The notes below the pieces were generated by a model. It saw only the letters and a list, made by a program, of their open reading frames with translations. It searched no databases and was not told the DNA's origin. From the NCBI RefSeq assembly GCF_002575655.3, contig NC_053039.3, positions 242,770,622 to 242,834,621 of the forward strand: a stretch of 64,000 nucleotides of DNA, in the 5' to 3' direction. Shown one piece after another: positions 23,131-33,185 of the stretch; positions within the stretch are counted from its first letter, which is position 1, and every line of letters begins with the position of its first letter. The position numbers and the translations under genes are program-made. The DNA is from Aegilops tauschii subsp. strangulata. Lineage: Eukaryota; Streptophyta; Magnoliopsida; Poales; Poaceae.

Positions 23131-23607
23131 TGTCGGTGTCAAAACCGGCGGATCTCGGGTAGGGGGTCCCGAACTATGCGTCTAGGATCGATGGTAACAG
23201 GAGACGGGGGACACGATGTTTACCCAGGTTCGGGCCCTCTCTATGGAGGTAATACCCTACTTCTTGCTTGATTGATCTTGATGAATATGAGTATTACAAG
23301 AGTTGATCTACCATGAGATCGTAATGGTTAAACCCTAAAAGCCTAGCCTATGAATATGGTAATGAATGTGTCCTATCCGGACTATGCTCTCCGGTTTATA
23401 TAGACACCGGAGAGATCTAGGGTTACATGGAGTCGGTTACATAAGAAGGAATCTTCATGGTTGATCGCCTAGCTTGCCTTCCACGCCAAGGAAAGCACAA
23501 TCCGGACACGAGTATGGTCTTCGGTCTTCATGTCTTCACACCCCATCAGTCCGGCCAATGGATAACAGACCGAATGCCCGAGGACCCCTTAGTCCAGGAC
23601 TCCCTCA
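23131..23607 (-). repeat. 5' LTR of Gypsy N
   Basis: 477 bases, the same length as the partner LTR, with about 17 differences. It begins TGAGGGAGTCC on the minus strand and ends at 23131. TATATAAACCGGAGAGC-like sequence near 23395 (minus) may be its TATA box. Confidence 0.9.
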
Positions 23608-23981
23608 ACGGGAACGAACAGGAGCCAGGGAAGATGGGCAAAGTTTTAGGGTGCGATGTGGCCACGATGCGTGCGCGGTAGCACAACCAGTTGTGGGAGG
23701 CGGGAGCAGGCGGTCCCGCCGGCGCTGGTTTGGCTTTGGCGGCTGGAGGAAGAAGAGACTGAAGAAACCCGACAGACGTTGAATGTCAATCCAACGGTCA
23801 AGGTTGGCACAATTGTTTGTTGACTAAGCTAACACCAAGTAGCATACTTTTTTATATATAGGAAGAAAAGAAAAACTGGTCTCGTTCGCCTGATAACTTT
23901 CCCGAAACTGCGACCGTTCGATCTTGTGTCGCAACTAAAACTGCGAGGAAAATGCGTTCGTCTGCCGTCCTCCTCCCAGGG

Positions 23982-24055
23982 AACGTTCGCCACATAAGTG
24001 ACTAGCACCCTTTGTTTTCAACCGAGAGGTCTTGGGTTCGAGTCCCAGGAACTCT
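23982..24055 (+). ncRNA. tRNA-Glu-like remnant or tRNA-derived SINE head
   Basis: A perfect B box GGTTCGAGTCC (24035-24045) lies in a good T arm: stem TTGGG/CCCAG around loop TTCGAGT. Exactly five bases before it ends an anticodon-like arm (24010-24026; four of five pairs). Its 7-base loop TTTTCAA would read anticodon TTC, Glu. An A-box-like TAAGTGACTAGCACC lies at 23995. The acceptor strands (GAACTCT at the 3' side) do not pair, so it is not a working tRNA. A pol III SINE head is the alternative. Confidence 0.4.
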
Positions 24056-24248
24056 CAATTTTGTCCTCCTTCCTTCCTCGCAAAAAAAAGAAAGAAAATC
24101 AAAGACTTGAGAAGGCGTACAGAACAAGCTAGTGTACCAGTAAAGAGACGTTGCTGAGTTTTAGAAAGAAGAGAGACGTGCTCCTGTAGCTGGTTCGAAT
24201 CCAAACCTAGACTATGACTATATATGGTGCTATGCTACTCTGCAAGTA

Positions 24249-24497
24249 ATGAAACTGACATATCCAACGTTCGCTTCTCCTCTTCTCTACTTACTCTGCC
24301 TAGCATCAGAAGCTCTGGCCGCAGCAACCATGTCTGCTGGCTGCTCGTCCACCTGCTCTTCAGCAGGCAACAACCAGATATGCGCCAAGTCGCCACCCGT
24401 ACCATCGCCTGTGGGTCTCATCACACCCCCGCCGGCACACGCACCGCAGCCGGTTGCTCATCGCAACCTGCTGCCGTTGGTGTGGTGCCACTGGTGA
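24249..24497 (+). CDS. Small ORF with signal-peptide-like start
   Basis: An 82-codon frame from ATG. The first 25 residues look like a secretion signal (PLLYLLCLASEALAA). Four cysteines follow (CSSTCSSAGNNQICAK), then a proline-rich tail (SPVGLITPPPAHAPQP). I do not recognise it. A TATATA lies only about 25 bases before the ATG, too close for a normal leader. It lies within repeat-derived DNA and may be a chance frame; no homologous family was identified. Confidence 0.25.
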   Translation: MKLTYPTFASPLLYLLCLASEALAAATMSAGCSSTCSSAGNNQICAKSPPVPSPVGLITPPPAHAPQPVAHRNLLPLVWCHW

Positions 24498-24582
24498 AAA
24501 TCACGTAGAGTCATCCGTCGCGTCTCAACCACAATCCTCAACCCTGGCCGAGTCTTCTACAAATGCCCAACAAATCTAAGTG

Positions 24583-25689
24583 GGCTAGTGTGTTCCTTCA
24601 TAAGGCCCATATGGCCCATAGGATTGCCGGGGTACCCGAACACCCTCCGGTGACCCGATAAGTACCTGATACCCTCCGGAACACTTTGGGTGTCCGAATA
24701 CCATCGTCTTATATATCAATCTTTTACCTCTCGACCATTTTGAGACTCCTTGTCATGTCCGTGATCTCATCCGGGACTCCGAACAACATTCGGTCACTAA
24801 ATCACATAACTCATATAATACTAAATCGTCATCGAACGTTAAGCGTGCGGACCCTACGGGTTTGAGAACTATGTAGACATGACTGAGACACCTCTCCGTT
24901 GAATAACCAATAGCGGAACCTGGATGCTCGTATTGGCTCCTACATATTCTACGAAGATCTTTATCGGTCGAAACATTATGACAACATATGTTATTCCCTT
25001 TGTCAATCGGTATGTTACTTGCCCGAGATTCGATCATCAGTATCTACATACCTAGTTCAATCTCGTTGCCGGCAAGTCTCTTTACTCGTTCCGTAATACA
25101 TCATATTGTAACTAGCTAACTCATTAGTCACTTCGCTTGCAAGGCTTCTTATGATGTGCATTACCGAGAGGGCCCAGAGATACCTCTCCGATACTCGAAG
25201 TGACAAATCCTAATCTCGATATATGCCAACCCAACAAACACCTTCGGAGATACCTATAGAGCATCTTTATAATCACCCAGTTACGTTGTGACGTTTGATA
25301 GCGCACAAGGTATTCCTCTGGTATCCAGGAGTTGCATAATATCATAGTTGAAGGAATATGTATTTTACATGAAGAAAGCAATAGCAATAAAACTGAACAA
25401 TCAATATGCTAAGCTAACGGATGGGTGTTGTCCATCACATTATTCTCCTAGTGATGTGATCCCGTTCATCAAATGACAACACATGTCTATGGTTAGGAAA
25501 CTTAACCATCTTTGATTAACGAGCTAGTCTAGTAGAGGCTTACTAGGGACACAGTGTTTTGCCTATGTATCCACACATGTATCAAGTTTCCGGTTAATAC
25601 AATTCTAGCATGAATAATAAACATGTATCATGATATAAGGAAATTTAAAATAACAACTTTAGTATTGCCTCTAGGGCATATTTCCTTCA
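24583..25689 (-). repeat. 3' LTR of Copia A, truncated
   Basis: On the minus strand it begins TGAAGGAAATATGCCCTAGA at 25689. About 650 bases of the LTR's 3' part are missing at 24583, compared with the 5' LTR (about 1.75 kb). The polypurine tract AAGTGGGAGAC lies just before it (25690-25700). Confidence 0.85.
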
Positions 25690-25702
25690 GTCTCCCACTT
25701 GC

Positions 25703-26775
25703 ACTAGAGTCAATAATCTAGTTCACATTGCCATGTGATTAACACCAATAGTTCACATCGCCATGTGACCAACACCCAAAGGGTTTACTAGAGTCAATAA
25801 TCTAGTTCATATCGCCATGTGATTAATACCCAAAGAGTAGTAAGGTGTGATCATGTTTTTCTTGTGAGAGAGGTTTAGTCAACGGGTCTGCCACATTCAA
25901 ATCCGTATGTATTTTGCAAATTTCTATGTCTACAATGCTCTGCACGGAGCTACTCTAGCTAATTGCTCCCACTTTCAATATGTATCCAGATTGAGACTCA
26001 GAGTCATCGGATTAGTGTCAAAGCTTGCATCAACGTAACCCTTTACGACGGTCTCTTTGTCACCTCCATAACCGAGAAACATTTCCTTAGCATTCTAAGG
26101 ATAATTTTGACCGTTGTCTAGTGTTCTACTCCTAGAACACTATTTTACCCCCTTGCCAAACTCATGACAAGGCACATAACAGGTATGGTACATAGCATGG
26201 CATACTTTATAGAACCTATGACTGAGGCATAGGGAATGAGTTTCATTCTCTTTCTATATTCTGCCGTGGTCAGGTTTTGAGTCTTACTCAACTTCACACC
26301 TTGTAACACAGGCAAGAACCCTTTCTTTGACTGATCCATTTTTAACTTCTTCAAAACATTATCAAGGTATGTACTCATCGAAAGTTTTATCAAACGTCTT
26401 GATCTATCTCTATAGATCTTGATGCCCAATATGTAAGCAGCTTCACCGAGGTGTTTCTTTGAAAAAATCCTTTCAAACACTCCTTTATGCTTTCCAGAAA
26501 ATTTTACATCATTTCCGATCAAAAATATGTCAATCACATATACTTATCAGAAAAGGTTGTAGTGTTCCCACTCACTTTCTTGTAAATACAGGCTTCACGG
26601 CAAGTCTGTATAAAACTATATGCTTTGATCAACTCATCAAAGCGTGTATTCCAACTCCGAGAAGCTTGCACCAGTCCATAGATGGATCGCTGAAGCTTGC
26701 ACATTTTGGTAGCACTTTTAGGATTGACAAAACCTTCTGGTTGTAGCATATACAACTATTCTTTAAGAAATCCAT
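25703..26775 (-). pseudogene. Copia A reverse transcriptase C-terminal part and RNase H remnant
   Basis: Frame 26755-26534 gives YMLQPEGFVNPKSATKMCKL, then SIYGLVQASRSWNTRFDE. Frame 26537-26145 gives the active-site region, in which the family box YVDDILLIGND reads as a decayed VIDIFLIGND, and then YILGIKIYRDRSRRLIKLS. The two frames are offset, so there is a frameshift near 26535. 25703-26144 holds RNase H-region fragments with many stops. At 26776 the frame is interrupted by CACTA 2 and resumes at 35374. Confidence 0.85.
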
Positions 26776-26954
26776 TAACACTACTACATGATGCTGCTAA
26801 CACAACACTACGATCAGAGACCCTTCAAGAAACTGTGTGCGATGCCATAATCGCAAACGGTGTTGTATGAAAACCGTCAAAAAAGGTGAAAACATTTGTG
26901 ATGGAGGATGCATCAAACACGGTTCAGATTTTAGTTGCGTGTGCGGTCCAGGGC

Positions 26955-27390
26955 ATACGGTTTAGTCCAATGAACTGTTTGCGATGAGGCGGAACAAAAG
27001 AAACGGGCAGCCTAATGAAGGCGTGTGCGATATAGAGCATACGGTTCACTCGGATGAACTGTTTGTGATTAGGCAACACAAAAGAAACGGGCAGCCAAAT
27101 GAAGCTGTGTGCGATATACATCATACGGTTCACTCGGATGAACTGTTTGTGATTAGGCAACACAAAAGAAACGGTCAGCCAGATCAAGGTGTGTGTGATT
27201 GAGGGCATACGCTTTAGAAGGATTAACTGTTTGCGATTAGGCAACAGAACAGAAACGGGTAAGCCAGATCAAAGTGTCTGCGATTGATGGCATACACTTC
27301 ACATGGATGAACTGTTTGCGATTAGCCACAACAAACTGAAACAGTTAGATAGATCAAGGTGTGTGCGCTAGACGGGCACACCCATTCTAA
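26955..27390 (+). repeat. Left subterminal repeats of CACTA 2 (about 83 bp x5)
   Basis: Five imperfect units share CATACGGTTCACTCGGATGA, ACTGTTTGTGATTAGGCAAC, AAAGAAACGGGCAGCCA and GTGTGTGCGAT. In CACTA elements such arrays are where the transposase binds. The same units in reverse orientation mark the end of CACTA 1. Confidence 0.8.
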
Positions 27391-27686
27391 TTAAAAGTGC
27401 AAACACCACGTACGCAGCCGAGAAGGCATACGTGCCCACGTTACGCCTTCCAGGAATAGTACCGCACTTATAACCGTCAGTAAATTTTGAGCATGCGTCC
27501 CGTCACATTCCAAATTGCAAACCTATTCACACCGATCAAAACCTAAACGGTTTCCCACTTAGGAGCGTATTACTACCCGGTTATAAATACTACTACTCCA
27601 AGATGACACCACATTCCTCCTCAACTCCTCATCCATAAAAAGTCAAAAACAAACAAGTCATTCATCATCGTTCCCTTGCATCCGCC

Positions 27687-28356
27687 ATGGCCAGCGTGAG
27701 TTCTAGGTTGAGAGATTGAGACCAGGGAGAGGCGAGCCTAGAAGCGGGAGCACGAGAGATATCCCGCCTCGCCGCGATAGCAGCCAACATGTCCCGCTGC
27801 ACGGCCATAGCAGCAGAGAGGTCCCGCCGCGCCGCCGAAGCAGCACGGAGGACCCGCCGGGCCGTCGAAGCAGCAGACTAGTCCGGTCGCGCCGATGAAG
27901 CAGAAGAGATGTCCCGCCGCACCGCGAATGCAACAGAGATGTCCTTCCTTGCCGTGGCGGCCTGGGAAAATGCCTCGCGGGCAGGCGAGGACTCTTACAG
28001 GCGCATGCGTGCCCTCGTCCATAGGCAGATGGATCAGATCTCCAGGTGGGCGAGGTTGCAGGATGACCTGCAAACCCATTTGAACAGTCTACCGACGTCA
28101 TCCGGCAACTAAATGAGAGCAATGCGAAGCTCCGGTCCGAGCGCGACCTGCTGAGGGCGAAGATCGTTGGAAGTGCGGAGCAGCAGGAGCAGACCACTGC
28201 CTTGTTGAAGAGGACTGGCGCCATCATCGAGAAACTTATGGACGAGAATAACAAGCTGCGCATCGAGCGCAGAAGGCTGGTGGAGGAATCCGTGGATGCT
28301 CTCAAGCAGCATCTTGAGGACAAGAAAGAGCTCGTCGCCGCTCGCCGCAGAGACTA
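27687..28356 (+). pseudogene. Coiled-coil accessory gene of CACTA 2, broken
   Basis: The likely start ATG at 27687 (MASVSSRLRD) is followed by TGA after ten codons. Long fragments follow: repeated AAxxARR-type alanine/arginine heptads (27750-27900, with a TAG), then WENASRAGEDSYRRMRALVH and QMDQISRWARLQDDLQTHLN. After a frame change near 28090 comes LNESNAKLRSERDLLRAKIV up to KELVAARRRD and TAG at 28356. The whole is an arginine/glutamate-rich coiled coil of about 220 residues. I know no precise family; similar proteins occur in Triticeae CACTA elements, and self-association or DNA binding is inferred. It lies next to the left subterminal repeats and was probably transcribed from that end. 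Confidence 0.5.
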
Positions 28357-28959
28357 GTTCCCGCGGCCTGCAGCAACGCATCAAGAAAGTAGAGATCAGC
28401 GAGCCAGATCATTTTCTTCCTTCTTCTTTTGCCCTTGTGTATTTCGGGCGTTGCCGCATGTGGCTTTTTTTAATTATGTTTCTAAATATGTAAGACAATT
28501 ATTATCCACTGTCATCGTCCTTATATTCATTATGCTTGCTATAAGTCGCAGTCGATGCTATATAGGTCCGTCGGATCTTACATCAAGATCCGTGCAAAAC
28601 TTTCTTTTCAGATTTTCATTTTTCTCTCTTAAATCTCAGTCCAGTGAGACATATAGCCATGCCGTAGACAGGTGCTCGGCTGCCATTAATGGAGACGTTG
28701 GGAGGGAGGTGCGTGGCGGGTAGCGGTCAAAGGGCTCTCCTCCCAATGAGCACGCGCAGGGGTCTGATCGCACACCTCCCGTACTCAAATAGCTACCCCG
28801 CATGACACCTCCTAGCCAATAAAAAAGGGGACGCGTCGTCGCACGTAATTGGTAAGTCGAACGCCCACGGTTTCAATAATACTTGTGTTTCCGATTTGTA
28901 ATGTGACAACACTTGTTCCAAAATGACTTTGTTGATTGTTAATGTGTGGACCTTCGCAA

Positions 28960-30815
28960 ATCGGACAGAAAAATTACCACAGCATGTTGGTGCCATGTCA
29001 TGAGACCATGCCAAGTTTCATGATTTTCAGGCGTGTTTTGGAATTACAGGAATTAAAAAACCAAGTTTCTCAATCTTTCCGGCCGAGCCACAACGCCCAG
29101 ATGTTTGAATTTCACTCCCATCTCTTGCATGGGACCTAGAAATTCACCCAAAAACACACATGTGTTTTTCAAACAACTTTGGTGCACTGGAGCATGTGCT
29201 TGTAGTACAAATTTGAATTATGCACATTAAATGCCCAAAAAAGTCAATTAATGTATTAAAAAAATGCGAAACGAGCCCGGCATAATTCCAAAATTTAGCA
29301 CGGTACTTCTATTTGGTCTAATCTGGCTGTGTAAAAAAAATAAGGTGGGAGAAGGCAGTGTACGTATGTCATTTCGCACACGGAGGTGACACGTTCCCTA
29401 TAGGAACCACGAGCCTTCTTGAGGGAAGCTCCGGTTTGCAAGAAGCTTACACCAAAGCTTGTCCCAATTTGGCCAAAAATATTACCACAGCATGTTGGTG
29501 CCATGTCATGATACCATGCCAAGTTTCATGATTTTCGGCGTGTTTTGGAATTACAGGAATTAAAAAACCAAGTTTCTCAATCTTTCCGGCCGAGCCACGA
29601 CGCTGAGATGTTCCAATTTCACTCCCATCTCTTGCATGGGACCTATAAATTCACCCAAGGACACACATGTGATTTTTCAAACAAATTTGGTGCACTAGAG
29701 CATGTGCTTATAGTTCAAATTTGAATTATGCACATTAAATACCCAGAAATTCAATTAATGTATAAAAAGGCGAAACGAGCCCGGAATAATTCCAAAATTT
29801 AGCACGGTACTTCTATTTGGTCTAATCTGGATGTGCAAAAAAATTAAGGCGGGAGAAGGCAGTGTACGTATGTCGTTTCGCACATGGAGGTGACACGTCC
29901 CCTCTCGGCACCACGAGCCTTCTTGAGGGAAGCTCCGGTTTGCAAGAAGCTTACACCAAAGCTTGTCCCAATTCAACCAAAAAAATCACCGCAGCATGCT
30001 CGTGCCATGTCATGAGACCATGCCAAGTTTCATGATTTTTAGGCGTGTTTTGGAATTACAAGAATTAAAAAACCAAGTTTCTCAATATTTTCGGCCGAGC
30101 CATGACGCCCAGATGTTTGAATTTCACTCCCATCTCTTGCATGGGACCTAGAAATTCACCCAAGGACACACATGTGTTTTTTCAAACAACTATGGTGCAC
30201 TGGAGCACGTGCTTGTAGTTCAAATTGGAATTATGCACATTAAATGACAAAAAACTGAATTAATGTATAAAAAAGGCCAAATGAACACGGAATAATTCCA
30301 AAATTTACCACGATACTTCTATTTGGTTTAATCTGCCTGTATAAAAAAATCAAGGCGGGAGAAGGCAGTGTACGTATGTCGTTTCACACACGGAGGTGAC
30401 ACGTTCCCTCTCGAAACGAGGAGCCTTCTTGAGGGAAGCTCCGGTTTGCAAGAAGCTTACACCAAAGCTTGTCCCAATTCGGCCAAAAAAATTACTGCAG
30501 CATGTTGGTGCCATGTCATGACACCATGCCAAGTTTCATGATTTTCAGCCGTGTTTTGGATTTATAGGAATTAAAAAAACCAAGTTTCTCAATCATTCTG
30601 GTTGAGCCACGACACCTAGATGTTTAAATTTTATTCCCATTTCTTGCATGGGACCTATAAATTCACCCAAAGACACACATGTGATTTTTCAGCAAAATTT
30701 GGTGCATTGGAGCATGTGCTTGTAGTTCAAATTTGAATTATGCACATTAAATGCCGAGAAACTCAATTAATGCATAAAAATGCCAAACGAACCCGGAATA
30801 ATTCCAAATTTAAAC
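28960..30815. repeat. Satellite-like tandem array, about 506-bp unit
   Basis: The landmark AGCATG(T/C)T(G/C)GTGCCATGTCATG occurs at 28981, 29489, 29993 and 30499 (spacings 508, 504, 506). Each unit also has CCAAGTTTCATGATTTT, GTTTTGGAATTACAGGAATT, TCACTCCCATCTCTTGCATG and AAGGCAGTGTACGTATGTC. There are about 3.6 units; the last is truncated. Units differ by scattered substitutions and small indels. There is no coding capacity: similar small ORFs recur in each unit as shadows. Confidence 0.85.
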
Positions 30816-31224
30816 ACGACACTCATGTACTAGTTGCATGTTCACTGTACGTAAATGCTCTAGCAATTCAAACACCATCCTTTCCCTTCGTAACAACATT
30901 TTGTCTTTCAGAACATAATGAAGAAATCAGGTATACCACAAACAGTTTACTAGAAAGAACCGTGTGGGATGCGATATAAAATATCTTGGCGCACCATCTT
31001 GTCTGGCTTACATAGTAAGCTTCGTCGTCTACAGTCCACCGCCCCCGCTTGAACCACACTTGCGCGACATTCTCGCGGCACCGAGCGGAATTTTTTTCCA
31101 CCGTGGAAATATCTATCTCCCCGCCCCCTCCCTCCTACCAAAAGCCACATTTCCACTGTTCCTCCTTGCTTTCCAAGTTCAAACCTTCACTGCTGCTTAC
31201 TGGCAGCTCAGCCTCCTCGCCTGT

Positions 31225-31399
31225 GACCCTTCTTCTTGCAGCGCTGCCTCCTCACTGGCGACCCTTCTTCTTGCAGCGCCGCCTCCTCGTCGGCGACCCT
31301 TCTTCTTGCAGCGCCGCCTCCTCGCCGGCGACCCTTCTTCTTGCTGCGCGGCCTCCTTGCCGTCGACCCTTCTTCTTGCTGCGTGGCCTTGTCGATATG
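31225..31399 (+). repeat. 35-bp direct repeat x5
   Basis: GACCCTTCTTCTTGCAGCGC starts at 31225, 31260, 31295, 31330 and 31365, exactly 35 bases apart. Each unit contains a splice-acceptor-like CTTCTTGCAG. It may lie in the leader of the B3-like gene; a donor-like CAG/GTAATC follows at about 31403-31408. Confidence 0.8.
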
Positions 31400-31434
31400 G
31401 TCAGGTAATCCACACCCCACCCACACCATCCTCC

Positions 31435-33164
31435 TAAAGGAAATATGCCCTAGAGGCAATGATAAAATTATTATTTATTTCCTTATTTCATGATAAATGT
31501 TTATTATTCATGCTAGAATTGTATTAACCGGAAACTTGATACATGTGTGAATACATAGACAAACAGAGTGTCACTAGTATGCCTCTACTTGACTAGCTCG
31601 TTGAATCAAAGATGGTTAAGTTTCCTAGCCATAGACATGAGTTGTCATTTTATTAACGGGATCACATCATTAGAGAATGATGTGATTGACTTGACCCATT
31701 CCGCGAGCTTAGCACTTGATCGTTTAGTATGTTGCTATTGCTTTATTCATGAGTTATACATGTTCCTACGACTATGAGATTATGCAACTCCCGAATACCG
31801 GAGGAACACTTTGTGTGCTACCAAACATCACAACGTAACTGGGTGATTATAAAGGTGCTCTACAGGTGTCTCCGATGGTACTTGTTGAGTTGGCATAGAT
31901 CGAGATTAGGATTTGTCACTCTGATTGTTGGAGAGGTATCTCTGGGCCCTCTCGGTAATGCACATCATAATAAGCCTTGCAAGCAATGCAACTAATGAGT
32001 TAGTTGCAGGATGATGTATTACGGAACGAGTAAAGAGACTTGCCGGTAACGAGATTGAACTAGGTATTGAGATACCGACGATCGAATCTCGGGCAAGTAA
32101 CGTACCGATGACAAAGGGAACAACGTATGTTGTTATGCGGTTTGACCGATAAAGATCTTCGTAGAATATGTAGGAACCAATATGAGCATCCAGGTTCCGC
32201 TATTGGTTATTGACCAGAGACGTGTCTCGGTCATGTCTACATAGTTCTCGAACCCGTAGGGTCCGCACGCTTAAAGTTCTGTGACGATCGGTATTATGAG
32301 TTTTTGTGTTCCGATGTAGCGAAGTAGCTCGGAGTCCCGAATATGATCACGGACATGGCGAGGAGTCTTAAAATGGCCGAGACGTAAAGATCGATATATT
32401 GGACGACTATGTTCGGACACCGGAAGTGTTTCGGGAGGTTTCGGACATATACCTGAGTACCGGGGGGTTACCGGAACCCCCCGGGGAGTATATTGGGCCT
32501 AATGGGCCCTAGTGGGAGAAGAGGAGGCGCGGCCAGGGCAGCCGCACGCTCCCTCCCCCTCTAGTCCGAATTGGACAAGGAGGGGGGCGGCGTCCCCCTT
32601 TCCTTCTCTCCTTCTCTCCCTTCCTTCTCCTCTCCCACTCCTACTTGGAAGGGGGGAGTCCTACTCCCGGTGGGAGTAGGACTCCTCATGGGGTGCGCCA
32701 TAGGAGGCCGCCCCCCTCCTCCACTCCTTTCTATACGGGGAGGGGGCACCCCTTGGAGACACAACAATTGATCATTGATCTCTTAGCCGTGTGCGGTGCC
32801 CCCTCCACCATAATCCACCTCTGTAATATCGTAGCGGTGCTTAGGCGAAGCCCTGCGTCGGTAGCATCATCATCACCGTCACCACGCCGTCGTGCTGACG
32901 AAGCTCTTCCCCGAAGCTCTACTGGATCGTGAGTTTGCTGGACGTCATCGAGATGAACGTGTGCCGAACGCGGAGGTGCCGTACGTTCGGTACTGAGGAT
33001 CGGTCGAGCGTGAAGACATACGACTACATCAACCGTGTTGTTATAACGCTTCCACTTACGGTCTACGAGGGTACGTAGACGACACTCTCCCCTCTCGTTG
33101 TTATGCATCACCATGATCTTGCGTGTGCGTAGGGAATTTTTTGAAATTACTACGTTCCCCAACA
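31435..33164 (+). mobile_element. Solo LTR of a Copia element
   Basis: 1730 bases beginning TAAAGGAAATATGCCCTAGA (TG changed to TA) and ending CTACGTTCCCCAACA, with the target duplication CCTCC on both sides (31430-31434, 33165-33169). It is left by recombination between two LTRs of a BARE/Angela-type element. It was inserted into CACTA 2 just upstream of the first coding exon of the B3-like gene. The interior has no coding gene. Confidence 0.9.
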
Positions 33165-33185
33165 CCTCCTCCTTTCCCGTCCCAC

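Larger units (their letters stand above)
14476..23607 (-). mobile_element. Complete non-autonomous Gypsy element N with antisense gene
   Basis: Two 477-bp LTRs (14476-14952 and 23131-23607) bound 9132 bases, flanked by the 5-base target duplication ACGGG (14471-14475 and 23608-23612). Gag and protease lie on the minus strand, so the 5' LTR is the right-hand one. No reverse transcriptase, RNase H or integrase is recognisable. The space between protease and 3' LTR holds a spliced gene on the opposite strand. By eye the LTRs differ at about 17 of 477 positions (3.6%); at the often-used 1.3e-8 substitutions per site per year this is roughly 1.4 million years. Transposition would need enzymes from a related complete element. 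Confidence 0.9.
23608..24582 (+). mobile_element. TIR element 3, continuation after Gypsy N
   Basis: Starts with the second ACGGG and completes the third 657-bp-type unit (CAACGGTCAAGGTTGGCAC near 23790). It then enters sequence with a tRNA-like segment, a second B-box-like motif (GGTTCGAATCC near 24192-24202) and a small ORF. No CACTA right end is visible; Copia LTR sequence begins at about 24583. The exact border is uncertain by about 20 bases. Confidence 0.45.

Noticed and set aside
28936..30532. Small ORFs of 60-75 codons recurring about every 506 bases
   Set aside because: They are the same chance frames repeated by the satellite-like unit.
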